A DNA stretch of 64,000 nt, taken from NCBI RefSeq assembly GCF_016808335.1, contig NC_053137.1:12016506-12080505 (forward strand). Direction: 5' to 3'. A program made the position numbers and the translations under genes. This document shows, one piece after another, positions 47,059 to 57,225 of this stretch (positions are counted from its first letter, which is position 1; the number at the start of each line of letters is the position of its first letter). The stretch is from Panicum virgatum (taxonomy: Eukaryota > Streptophyta > Magnoliopsida > Poales > Poaceae). The notes under the pieces were generated by a model. That model saw only the letters and a program-made list of their open reading frames with translations. It made no database searches and was not told the DNA's origin.

Positions 47059-49095
47059 TTATCCACGTTTTGATGGTGCCCAAACTAGGTTGGGTCCTCT
47101 CAAGTTAGGAGCAACATACTTTGGTAAAGCCTTAGTATGAATAGCGGGATGTTTTGCAATAGTAACAAATGAGGTACCATCACCATCCTTTCTAAGCATA
47201 ATATTTGCATCAATTGAAATAAGCTTAGAATTGTTACCTAAGGGACATGAATAAGCCATGTGTCCCCTTTCCCGGCATAAGTAGCATCTTCTCTTTTGTT
47301 GAGCCTTTTCTTTCTTACTCATTTGATGCTTCTCATTGCCTTGCTTCTCATAGTTTGCTTGAGCCTTCTTCTCAAGCTTGTTTGGGCAACCCGAAGCTAG
47401 GTGACCCAATATTGCACAACTATAGCACTTGATGTGAGCATGTGGATTCTTCTCTTGAATCTTGTTCTTGCTTAACATCTTGGCATCTTGAATATGAGTT
47501 GGATGCCTTGCTCTTGCTTTGCCACCCCTTCTTGTTCTCTTTTTCATCATCTTCAAGTCATCAACTTGATCATCATGGTTGCTCTTGACTTGAGGTTGGG
47601 ATGCCTTCTCTTGCTCAACTTGTGGCTTTGATTGATGTTCTTGTTGCTTCCCCAATTGCTTGGTTGGGCACATTGAGGTGAGGTGACCCCAAGTGCGGCA
47701 CTTGAAGCATTTGATATGTTTAAGCTTCTCTTCTTTCTTCTTCAACTTGAGCTTTTCTTTGTTGGGGCAACCATTTGCTAGATGTCCCATCTCATGGCAT
47801 TGAAAGCACATGAAATGAGATAGCTTCATTTCTTCTTGCTTCTTCATCTTCCTATTATATTTATTCTTGCCCCATTTCTTGCCTTTGGCTTTGCTCTTGT
47901 TGGAACCAATGCCACTCATGTCACCGAAGCTTCTTTGATTTTTGATTATGCTTTCAAGGGTGACTTTTGATTTTGTCCATCTCTCTATCTTGTTGCTCAA
48001 ATACTTCACTTGACTTTGGAGCTCTTTGTTTTCTTCTACAAGGTTAGTCTCATATTGCATAGTAGAAGAAGAACAAGCATCTATATGTGAAGTACATGGC
48101 ATAGACAATAAATCATCACATGAGGTGGATACATGTTTCTTGCCTACATCACAAGAGTTAGCAACATTTTGCAATTGATCATTTGACCCATGTGATGAGC
48201 TCTCACTAGTTTTAATTCCTTTATTACAAAGCTTGCTAGTGAGTAAAGCATGGTTTAGTACCAAGTTCTCATGAGCAACACTAAGCTCCTCATGAGTCAA
48301 TTTTAACTCCTCATGTGAACAACTCATGACATAAAGTAGATGCTTTTGTTGTTCACATGTGTCTTTGAGAAAAGAGTTTTCCTTTTCAAATTTGATTGTT
48401 TTGGCTAACACTTCCTCAAATAATTTGGTCATGCTAGCATATCTATTCAAGAGCTCATCATATGAATTAGGATCAATCACATTGCAATTTGATACCTTTG
48501 TGTCACCTTGTGACATGAAGCAATGTGATGATGGAGATGAGCTTGACGTAGCAATATCATCCCTGCATGAGCCAACTTGATCATCAAGTATGCTTGGAGT
48601 AGAATCATAATTTGCAAAACTTGAATCATCATCAATCATGTCAAGTGAACTTGTTGTAGATTGATTATCATCGTCATCACTTGACCATGAGGTGGAGCAA
48701 TCTTCCACAACCACCATGTCATGGATGTGCTCATCATCCTCATGCACTTCCTCCTTGGTCTTATAATCATCATGATCATCGGAGGCCGCCCCATATTTCT
48801 CATTTAGATAACTCCAAATATCATGGGCGGTTTTCATATCCATGATCTCACGAAGTATACAATTATGCAAAGATCTAAATAAAATGTTAGTAGCTTGGAT
48901 GTCTAGATCTAGGCATTTCTCTTGTGTTGGAGTTAGATTTCCTTCATCTAACACATGAGAAAAACCTACATCCACCATCCACCACATTTGAGGGCAAATA
49001 AATTTAAAATTGCATATCATCCAATTTTTCCACAGTGCAAAGTGTGTGCCATCAAAAATGTGTGGACACTCAACATCTAGCCCATAAGTCGCCAT
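47059..49095 (-). CDS. gag protein of the TR-GAG element, four zinc knuckles (678 aa)
   Basis: The ATG at 49095 opens MATYGLDVECPHIFDG. The frame is also open between the primer site and this ATG but has no earlier ATG. The N-terminal third is a DUF4219/UBN2-like gag core (FALWKNWMI, AHDIWSYLNEKYG), followed by an acidic Asp/Ser-rich linker, a coiled-coil-like middle, and a Lys-rich tail holding four CCHC knuckles: CFQCHEMGHLANGC, CFKCRTWGHLTSMC, CYSCAILGHLASGC and CYLCRERGHMAYSC. Gag packages element RNA; four knuckles is more than the usual one or two. The ORF is uninterrupted. Copying would need enzymes from another element. Confidence 0.88.
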   Translation of the reverse strand: MATYGLDVECPHIFDGTHFALWKNWMICNFKFICPQMWWMVDVGFSHVLDEGNLTPTQEKCLDLDIQATNILFRSLHNCILREIMDMKTAHDIWSYLNEKYGAASDDHDDYKTKEEVHEDDEHIHDMVVVEDCSTSWSSDDDDNQSTTSSLDMIDDDSSFANYDSTPSILDDQVGSCRDDIATSSSSPSSHCFMSQGDTKVSNCNVIDPNSYDELLNRYASMTKLFEEVLAKTIKFEKENSFLKDTCEQQKHLLYVMSCSHEELKLTHEELSVAHENLVLNHALLTSKLCNKGIKTSESSSHGSNDQLQNVANSCDVGKKHVSTSCDDLLSMPCTSHIDACSSSTMQYETNLVEENKELQSQVKYLSNKIERWTKSKVTLESIIKNQRSFGDMSGIGSNKSKAKGKKWGKNKYNRKMKKQEEMKLSHFMCFQCHEMGHLANGCPNKEKLKLKKKEEKLKHIKCFKCRTWGHLTSMCPTKQLGKQQEHQSKPQVEQEKASQPQVKSNHDDQVDDLKMMKKRTRRGGKARARHPTHIQDAKMLSKNKIQEKNPHAHIKCYSCAILGHLASGCPNKLEKKAQANYEKQGNEKHQMSKKEKAQQKRRCYLCRERGHMAYSCPLGNNSKLISIDANIMLRKDGDGTSFVTIAKHPAIHTKALPKYVAPNLRGPNLVWAPSKRG

Positions 49096-49147
49096 CCTCT
49101 CGGGTCGGTAAGGACCACAAATGAGAGACCTCGGCTTTGATACCACT

Positions 49148-51913
49148 TGTAGGGTCGAGATGGCGGACTAGAGGGGGGGTGAATAGTCCTTTCTAAAATT
49201 AATTACGCCGGCTAACCGAAACTTATGCGGAATTGAAACTATTCGCTTAGCCAAGACTTCACCCCTCTAACTATGACTCTAAGGCACCTCCAAAAAGGAT
49301 CCTACACAAAGCAAATGGAGTGCCAATCTAGTAAGAGCTCTCCTAACAATTCTAATGCCAAGTCATACAAGCCTAAGCACTAGTACTTCACAAACCGGGG
49401 AGCTCCTACACAATTCTAATGAGCAAAAGCACAAAGCCAAACCTAAGCTCACTAGATGCTCAAGGACAAGGATACACAATCCAAATCCAAGAGCTCAACT
49501 TGCTTAGCTACACAATCTAAGCAAGAGCAACTAATTAAGCTACACAAGTTAACTAGTTACACTAGGATCTCTACTTCTAGCTACACAAGCAAGAAGATGA
49601 TTAGCAAGCTACACAAGCTAACTAATCACTAGAGAGCAACTACACAAGCACAAGATATATATGAATGTAAATACAATGCTTGTGATTTGGAGAATGCAAA
49701 CCACCGAGAAGAGTAGACAAAGTTGACACGGTGATTTTTATCCCGAGGTTCACTTGGTTGCCACCAAGCTAATCCCCGTTGAGACAAGCTCCATGGTTGC
49801 CGCCGATCCTCTTGCTAGTGGTGACTCTCAAGTCACACTCTCCCACGTGGAGTGCTCACACCGAGCTCTAGCACATGATCCGGCCGAACCACTTGTTGCT
49901 CTTCACGTCTCGCTCAACTAGAGTTGCTCTTCGCGGCTCCCGCGGGGTGAGCACAATACCCCTCACAATCTCTTCTCCGGAGCACCGCACAATCTTCTTG
50001 CGGGCTTCAACGGAGCCTCTTGCCACCAAGCCGTCTAGGAGGTGGCAACCTCCAAGAGTAACAAGCACACCGGCTTGCAACACGATCACCTAGTGCCACT
50101 CGATGCAATCTCTCAAAGCAATCGCACTAGAATCGCTCTCTCACTCGATCGGATGATTACTATCAAGTTAGAGTGAGTAGAGGGCTCTCAAGCACTCTCA
50201 CACATGGACACCAAGTCCCCAAGGTGCTAAGCCATCTCAAATGGCCGGCCACACCCTCTATTTATAGAGGGAGGCCCCAAACTAGCCGTTACACTCAAAT
50301 CCCGTGAAAACTGAGTTTTCGCGGACTGTCCGCCTCACAAAAACCGGACCGTCCGCCATTTAAAACCAACGGCTAGAACTGCAATGATTATGTGTCAGAG
50401 TCGACCGTTAGAGCCCCGGGCGGACTGTCCGCGCCCCTGGGGCGGACTGTCCGCGGTTCAAAACTTCGAACCAACCGATTTGCAAACGTCTCTGACTAAA
50501 TCTGGAAGTTACCGGCGGACTGTCCGCTCCCCAGGGGCGGACTGTCCGCAGTTCAAAACATGAGCACACACAGAAACCGCAGTGTTTCTGTCCCAGAAAT
50601 TTCAGTAGGAGGCGGACCGTCCGCCCCCAAGGACCGGACGGTCCGCAGGTCATTTTGGGCACCCAAGACAGAACAACCAAGTTTCTGCGCCCGTTTCAGC
50701 TTTTAAAGGCGGACCGTCCTCCCCCATGGACCGGACGGTCCGCAGGTCATTTTGGACCACCCACAGAGCCAAAAACGGTTCTGTTTGAGCTCAACCGAGA
50801 TAACGGCGGACCGTCCGCCACTCAAGGGCGGACCGTCCGCAGGTCTAGCGGACCGTCCGCAGGTCTATTTCCAGCAGAAATGTACCTCGGTAAAACGACC
50901 ATAACTCTTAGCTCCGATGTCCAAATTAGGTGATCTTGGACTCTATGGAAAGCTAATTCAGAGGGCTACACAACCCAACTGAATACTTGATCCAAAACAC
51001 AATGGATCAAAGCAGTATTCCACTCCAAGAGCCACCTAATTTCCGGAGAACACCGAAAAACCTTTCTTACTTCCCAATGTTGATCAACATCAACTCCAAC
51101 TCTTTCTCCTTTGCACATGTGCCAACACCACCACGTGAACAACACCATGTGCATGTGTGTTAGCATTTCACAATCATTTTCAAAGGATTTTCACTTGATC
51201 TCACCACGCCACTCGATCCTAGCAACATCGCAATGTTAGATCGCTCAAGTGGCACTAGATGACCGATATGCAAACAAGTTTGCCCCTCTTGATAGTACGG
51301 CCATCTATCCTAAATCCGGTCATGCACTTCTCTACACAACCTTTGACCGGTGAAATGAAATGCCCTACAAGTCATACCTTTGCCTTGCGCATTCCATTTC
51401 ATCTTCCCAAATGTTGATGCCACACAAGCACCAAACTCCATCAAGCCTTTTGATCATCATTATGAGTCAACACTTCGCTTGATCTTTCTTAAATGATATG
51501 ATCCACTCCATATCATCACATGACCTCTTTGGTCCATCGATCTTGACCTTGCTCGCTCTTCACCGTTGCCTCGGTCCATCGGCGCCAAATCTTGCCCAAG
51601 CTTCACCGCCTCGCGGTCCCTCGCTTCAAAGCCTTGACTTGCCCTTCTCCATTGCAACCGGTCCATCAAGCCAAGCCTTGTCTTGATCTTCTCCACTTTG
51701 GTCACATAACTCCATGTCATGTCTCATATGCAATGAGCTCTTCGATTACACTATATGAGCATAGCATCAACCCTTAGCCATTTCTCCTCCATGGCACATG
51801 TTGCTCATACTAGTGTCTTTGTGTGGACTAATCTCCTGTGTATCTCAATCATAAACACTTATTAGTCCACCTAAATTGTCACTCAATTACCAAAACCAAA
51901 CAAGGGCCTTTCA
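49148..51913 (-). repeat. 5' LTR of the gag-only element
   Basis: 2766 bp, TG...CA, offset exactly 7987 from the 3' LTR. TATA box at 50258-50267 and dyad array at 50317-50867, immediately upstream of it in the direction of transcription. Confidence 0.93.
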
Positions 51914-53515
51914 ACAGAGCCGGCAGCACGAGAAAGCAAGCACCGGTTGATCCGACACAATGGTTTGAACTGCGTCGGTTCAACCGATGTTATACACTGC
52001 ATGATCCGACAAAATCGAATTTAAACACCGGTGCAGTTGTCCAGAGAGGCAACAAAACTGAACCGAACACCCACCGGTTGAACCGACGTTCACCGAAGCC
52101 TATACGACGGTCAAACGGGCAGAACAGCAGCAAAAAGACACTCGCCGGTTGAACCGATGCACTTGCGAGAGAAAGCACCGGTGCAACCACACGACAAGCA
52201 GAAAACCCTAACGTGAGAAACACCTATACATCGGATGATCCGACGCATACAATTTCAAAGCGTCGGATCATCCGGTGCTAGATGAAACAGAGTCCAAAAA
52301 CGCTTTTCAGCCCGTGTTCTTTTGAAAACTTGATGATCGAGTGACCAAATCAAGTCCAAAACTCACCAAATTTCGTAGGCATGATCACAAGGGACTTGTC
52401 AATACGTCCACGGAAGGAATCGACGAATTACTCCATGGTTTGGAAGAAATCGACGAAATTCGAAGCAAGATTGGGGTTTTCTTAAGAACGCAAAAACTTC
52501 GATTCGTGGAGACTCGTGATTCCGGGGGGTTTAGCACTAGGCTAGATGGTTTTGAATAACTACAAAGAGTCACTTAAACATCAAGAATCAAGCCATCAAC
52601 TCGTGCTCATGAATCGACAAAAGAACATCGAAATTCAATCAAACGAGACACAAGATGAACAAGAACAAGATGAATTCAAAAACCCCGGAGGGCACAAGGA
52701 GGGATGGGTCTCCTTTCCCGAACAATCTCAGTACCAAATCCTCAAGTATCCATGGCTAAAAACCATAGTCCTAGAGAGGAGAGGGAGAGGACCGAGAGGG
52801 AGAGAGGGGGGTGGCGCCAGGAGAAGGGAGGGGCGGTTCTATTCTGGTTGGCTGGCGCACCAGAGAGAGGAGAGGGAGAGGGGTATTTAAGGTGCCCACG
52901 CAGGGGTCCAAAATACCCTCGACTCAAACTAGACACTAAAACGTCCGTAGGGGCAAAACCGGAAATATGTACACGATCTCATCCGACGGCGGAGTTTCTT
53001 TCTTCGACTCGAAGCCTTCTCCGTGATGCCGCCATGTCGATGAAGATCCGGTTCGCGGTTTTGGGGGCTCCGCGAAATCCGGGTAGGTGGCCGGTTTTGA
53101 GAAAACCGCCAAAACTCCACGCGCGGGAAGATTCCCGCCTCCACGCCGTGGCCCTAGACGCCGTTCCCGCCTCGGCCTTCTGACGGCCCTAGACGCCACC
53201 CGACGCCCGTCACCTCCTCGCCCGCAGCGAGGCCGTCGACGCCCGTCGCCTCCACGACTTGGCATCTTCAACCGTCGTCCGCCTCCTTGGTTTTGTGGCG
53301 CAAACCAAGAAACCCGTTTTCCGTCGCCGCTTGCGCCCTCGATCCAGGAGTGGACGTCACAGCTGCCGCCCGACCCGAGCTCCGGTCCCGGCAGCCCTTC
53401 ACCGCCGTCCACCGCACGGTCCATCGACCACAGCACCTCCATGGCAGCTCTCCGTCGACATGCACGGTTGACAATTCATTATCCACGAAGAGGATAGAGT
53501 CCGCAGTATTCCTCA
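51914..53515 (-). repeat. 5' LTR of the SIRE-like element, second part
   Basis: It starts with the second ACAGA (51914-51918), aligns with the rest of the left LTR, and ends GTATTCCTCA at 53515. It carries the dyad array at about 51940-52280 and a TATA-like site in GGGGTATTTAAGG near 52880. Confidence 0.88.
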
Positions 53516-54546
53516 GAAACCTGCGCATGCCCGCCACCTCCGTGCAAGCGCCCGTCCTCGGATCGTACACCCGCAGCGAGCCCTTCCCTTCCACCCACAG
53601 CGCGACCCTCCCGTCGTGCAGCACCGCCAGCGGCTGCGCCAGCGACTCCCAGCCGCCGGCGACCAGCCGCCCGGGCTCCTCCGGCGGCGGCGCTCCGCCC
53701 CAGCCGCGCAGCACCGACGCGAGGCGCACTGAGTGCGTCCTGCGCCACGCCCCCTGCTCCAGGTCCGCTAGCAGCCACACGTCGACGCAGCCGTGGCCAG
53801 GCAGCCGCCGAGCTCCGCCAGGCTCAGGTGCGCGCGGCAGGCGTGGCGGCCGCCGGCGCCGGCGCCGGAGGAGGAGAGCGGCCGGGCCGCGGAGGAGGGA
53901 CGGCTTCCACGCCTCCGCGCCGAGGTCGAACGAGGCGACGGCGTCGCACTCGGTGGCCCCGTGGTGGTGCGGCAGCAGCAGGAAGTGCGCGACGCCCCGC
54001 GCGACTGCCTTACTCCGGTAGGCCGCCACCGCAACGGGCGCCGGCCGCCAGAGCTGCGGCTCGCGGCCGCCGACGGTGAGGATCTCGCACGACTGGGGCT
54101 GGGGCTGGGACTGGCCGGGCGCTGCGGCGGCGACGGCGGCGGAGATGCGGAGCACCTTGTACTCCCCTGTCGCCGGGACGTGTCCGAACACGTGCGACGG
54201 CGGCGGGCGGGCGCGCGGGCCGTTGTGCGCCGGCGCGGCGTCCCCGGGTGCGGCGCCGACGACGTCGGTCGCGGCGCCGGTGGCTGGTTTGATCACGCGG
54301 ACGGCGGCCTTGTCGCCGACGAGGCAGACCAGGCCGCCGGCCGCGCCCAAGTGGCCGCCGCTGCTCAGCCCGCCCAGCCGCGCGACGACGTCGCCGGAGG
54401 ACACGTCGACGAGCCTGACGTCGGCGCGGGAGAGGTCGGCGGCGTCGTAGACCGCCGCGACGAGGAGGGGCACCGCCCGGGGGCTGCGGGTCGCCGTCGC
54501 TGCCGGGAGCTAAGAACGTGACTCGCTTCAGCAGCGGGGACCCCAT
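53516..54546 (-). pseudogene. F-box-associated (FBA-type) protein gene, broken and split
   Basis: The ATG at 54546 opens MGSPLLKRVTFLAPGS. The body then continues in another frame from about 54490 (PRAVPLLVAAVYDAADL), with VFGHVPATGEYKVLRIS and CEILTVGGREPQLWRP typical of F-box-associated domains. Between about 53890 and 53790 the family-like reading (HLSLAELGGCLATA) is in a second frame, after which the first frame resumes at VDVWLLADLEQGAWRRTHS. At least three frameshifts are therefore present. The F-box itself is missing upstream. At 53516 the gene meets the SIRE-like LTR; its last codons appear to lie at 31412-31454. Confidence 0.7.
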
Positions 54547-54734
54547 GGATGCCGGGCGATGGAACCAGGCTGGAGAACGAGAGCTACCTGCACAGCTATC
54601 TGTTCACCATGGCTTTGCTTATGAAGGCTCAATGCCGGCCGGAACTCGACCGGATCGGACACTGCTTGTACTCGACTCGGAACTGGAATCTTGTTTGTTC
54701 TACACTTCTGTCGGAAACCTTTTCGGTTCATTGA

Positions 54735-55345
54735 TTTGGAGACGGAAGAGCTCGAAGACGGCGAAGCCCTCCGGCCACGAGGTGGAGGTAGTCCCGCCGG
54801 TTCCTGTCGCCCTGGGGATGGCGGCAGCCCCACATCCTGGTGGCGACGTTGGCCGTCCCCGGTGGCGCGTCCACGACGTCGAGCACGTCGAGCGTCGCGG
54901 CGTCGAACACGGCCGTGCTGCCGGTGACGTCCAGCGCGAAGATCCTGCCGCCGAGGCAGGCGAAGTCGGCGAAGCTGAACATGGACGCGTCCTCGACGAC
55001 GGCGTTGTCCAGCTTCGTCAAGGCGGCGTCGCCCGGCCGGCAGAACACCAGCCCGTCTGCCCATGCACCGGGTGGTACATCAGGATCAGCGTGCCCTCGG
55101 CGGCGGCGCCCCCCGCCGGCCAGCGGGAACAAGAGCGCGTAGCCGGAGCGGCGGCCGGGAGCAGGAGCCGCGGCGCGTCGCGGGCGGCGGCGCGCCACGC
55201 CCGGCACACCGAGCGGAACAGGGTGACGCCGGCGGTCACGTCGTCGCGGGGCGATCCGGTCCAGGAGCTCCGGGGGGAGCTGCGTCCAGTTGGGCTCGCC
55301 GCCGGCGGCCGCCATCATCGTGCACCTCGCGTCAGGGATCGACAT
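54735..55345 (-). pseudogene. F-box/DUF295-like gene, frameshifted and truncated
   Basis: ATGs lie at 55345 and 55318. The F-box start reads NWTQLPPELLDRI, then continues in a second frame as DDVTAGVTLFRSVCRAWRAA, and returns to the first frame by about 55150 (SGYALLFPLAGG). A DUF295-like stretch follows (FSFADFACLGGRIFALDVTG, then DAATLDVLDVVDAP). The frame closes after YLHLVAGG without the usual C-terminal part. It is directly upstream of, and co-oriented with, the FBA-type pseudogene, suggesting a local F-box cluster. Two frameshifts make it non-functional unless the sequence is wrong. Confidence 0.7.
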
Positions 55346-55349
55346 TCCT

Positions 55350-57225
55350 GAGCACGCCGGCGAGGTTTCGGTCGGTGGGGGGAGCTGGGAACAACGACGA
55401 GGAGGCAGGTCGAACGGTCGACCGCACAGAATTTATTGTGCGCTTGCGTGGTGGTGAAGGGCTGAGTGAGGGCATCCGATCCGTGGATTCGCCGGACGGA
55501 GGGCTCGATATCACGAATCCGTTCCTCAAAGATAGCATTTCAGTTTGATCAAAGACGCTCTGGAATGCCAAGTTTGCTGTGTTCAGGGTTTCTGTCAGAA
55601 TTTTGTGACCTTTGGCTCATCACCTGAACGCATTCGCACGCACATCGCGTTGCTAGGCTCCGCCATGGCGCCGCTCCTCTAGAGGAGCTCCCAGCTCCCA
55701 CCATGGTGACCACTCCAGAGTACCTAAATTTAGTATGAAGATATATTACACGACTCCTTGGAAATTTAATATAAATTTGGTCAAATTCAAAATTATTTGA
55801 CTTCTCGGGAAGCGAATTCAAAATTATTTGACTTCTCGGGAAGCGGGAGTTGCATTCTTTTACGGATGGTTTAGAGTATGTGCAAGTATAGCTATGTTTT
55901 GCATATATTTATTATCTTTTTTTAAGGAATCAACAAAACTTAAATCCTCTATATCTAGGATCGGCCTAAGTTAGCCCAATGTTGTTACTATAGTTGGCCG
56001 GACGCAACAGAATTTGCGGTCGACCCGACCACACGCTCTCCATCATTAACAGAAACCATCAACACGGGTTCTCTTTTCCTTTTCGGCACCGGCGCGTCTT
56101 GCTTCCGCGCTCCCAGTCCCAGGCTGACACGCCCGGCGCGCCAGGAGGCCCACCCCCTGCCCGCCCCCCACCAGCCATACTTTTTGACCACGAATTTTAT
56201 TTTTGAAATGTTTTTCGGCCGCTTAGTTTGCTAGCTACAATTTTTTTTACATTTCAATATTCTGCTAAACAAATTTTATGCGGATCGAATTTTTTTAAGC
56301 TCAAAATTTTTTAATAAGCCATGCAAAAATCTGGAAAGTTTGTTAGTAAAAAAGTTTTGTAAAAACATTTAGTACAAAAGTTTTCTTTTTTTATTTTTTC
56401 TATAGTTTGAAACTTTTTTTCAATTGGCCTGCCCAAAATTTTTTACATCATTTTTTTGCTAATTTTTTATTTACGTACAAAATTTCCAAAAAACAATGCA
56501 CAAATCTATAAAGTTCGGTACCTATAATTTTTTAGTAAAAAATATTGTTTTAAATATTTTTGGCGCTATCAGATAGTTTGAAGTTTACTTTTATTTCATT
56601 CATCCAACCAAAATTTACACCCAAATTGCACTCTCTGCGCCTCATTAATCTGCCCAGCCATCTCTTCTACCCATCAACGTAGAGCTGCCGCTGAGGCCGC
56701 AATGGCACGGTCAGAAGCTTTGACCCGAATCATCCGGAAAGTGAATGCACGGAACCCACCTAGATGCCGAGAAAAAAAATGATTAGATTGTCGGAACTCG
56801 ACCGTACGTCCAGGAAAAAACGGGCGACTGTAAATTAGAAAACCCCCTAAGTTACAGAGTTGTCCCAACAAACCCGGTCAAAAACACCAGAATTGTAGCA
56901 GATCAAGTCGAAATCAATTCAAATATGCTCTTGTTTATAAACCATTTACAACCCATGTGCACGTGCCAGTTAAACATATGGAGATTGGCTTAAGGGGGCC
57001 ACATGCAGAAAAGACATTAGATACATCTAAGCTATACAACCCATCTTAGCCTTGATCCCAGCATCATCTGTATATTATATAAAATGCTATGAATATCAGA
57101 GTGATCTCCATTTGCCTCATGCCATCCCAAGATCCAGATTTGTCAGTTGCACTGTCAGGCTGATGACTCCTTAGTGTCTAGGGTTCAAATCCTGATCTGC
57201 ACATCTTGGCCATTTGGGCCATTGT
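55350..57225. other. AT-rich intergenic sequence with a small tandem duplication
   Basis: A perfect 31-bp tandem duplication lies at 55784-55814 and 55815-55845. From 56200 to 56600 the sequence is T-rich without recognisable ends. The part next to 57225 is 3' flank of the transporter gene. Confidence 0.5.
55784..55845. repeat. 31-bp perfect tandem duplication
   Basis: Two adjacent identical units start AATTCAAAATTATTTGAC and end CGGGAAGCG. Confidence 0.9.

Larger units (their letters stand above)
41161..51913 (-). mobile_element. gag-only non-autonomous LTR retrotransposon (TR-GAG type), 10753 bp
   Basis: Both LTRs are 2766 bp and the element is flanked by perfect ACAGA. Minus orientation: 5' LTR 49148-51913, primer site TGGTATCAAAGCCGAGG starting two bases inside it, gag ORF 47059-49095, a 3.1-kb non-coding stretch, polypurine tract AAAAAGGGGGAGAT, 3' LTR 41161-43926. 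There is no protease, integrase, RT or RNase H. I saw two LTR differences only (41807 against 49794, 42552 against 50539), so insertion is very recent. Its LTR end (ATTCACCCCCCCTCTAG) resembles the SIRE-type LTRs nearby. Confidence 0.93.
31455..53515 (-). mobile_element. SIRE-like Ty1/copia retrotransposon, degenerate, with nested element
   Basis: Left (3') LTR 31455-33425, internal region 33426-40871, right (5') LTR 40872-41160 continued at 51914-53515. The right LTR is interrupted by the gag-only element 41161-51913. The primer site on the minus strand just inside the right LTR (TGGTATTAGAGCTTGG, ending at 40869) fits initiator-Met tRNA, and a polypurine tract (AAGGGGGAGAT) precedes the left LTR. 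Domain order gag, protease, integrase, RT, RNase H is that of Ty1/copia. Many stops and frameshifts make it inactive. Confidence 0.9.

Noticed and set aside
53516..55345. One single F-box gene spanning both pseudogene parts
   Set aside because: The upstream part carries an F-box with a DUF295-like domain and the downstream part an F-box-associated domain of another type, with unrelated sequence between; two neighbouring genes fit better.
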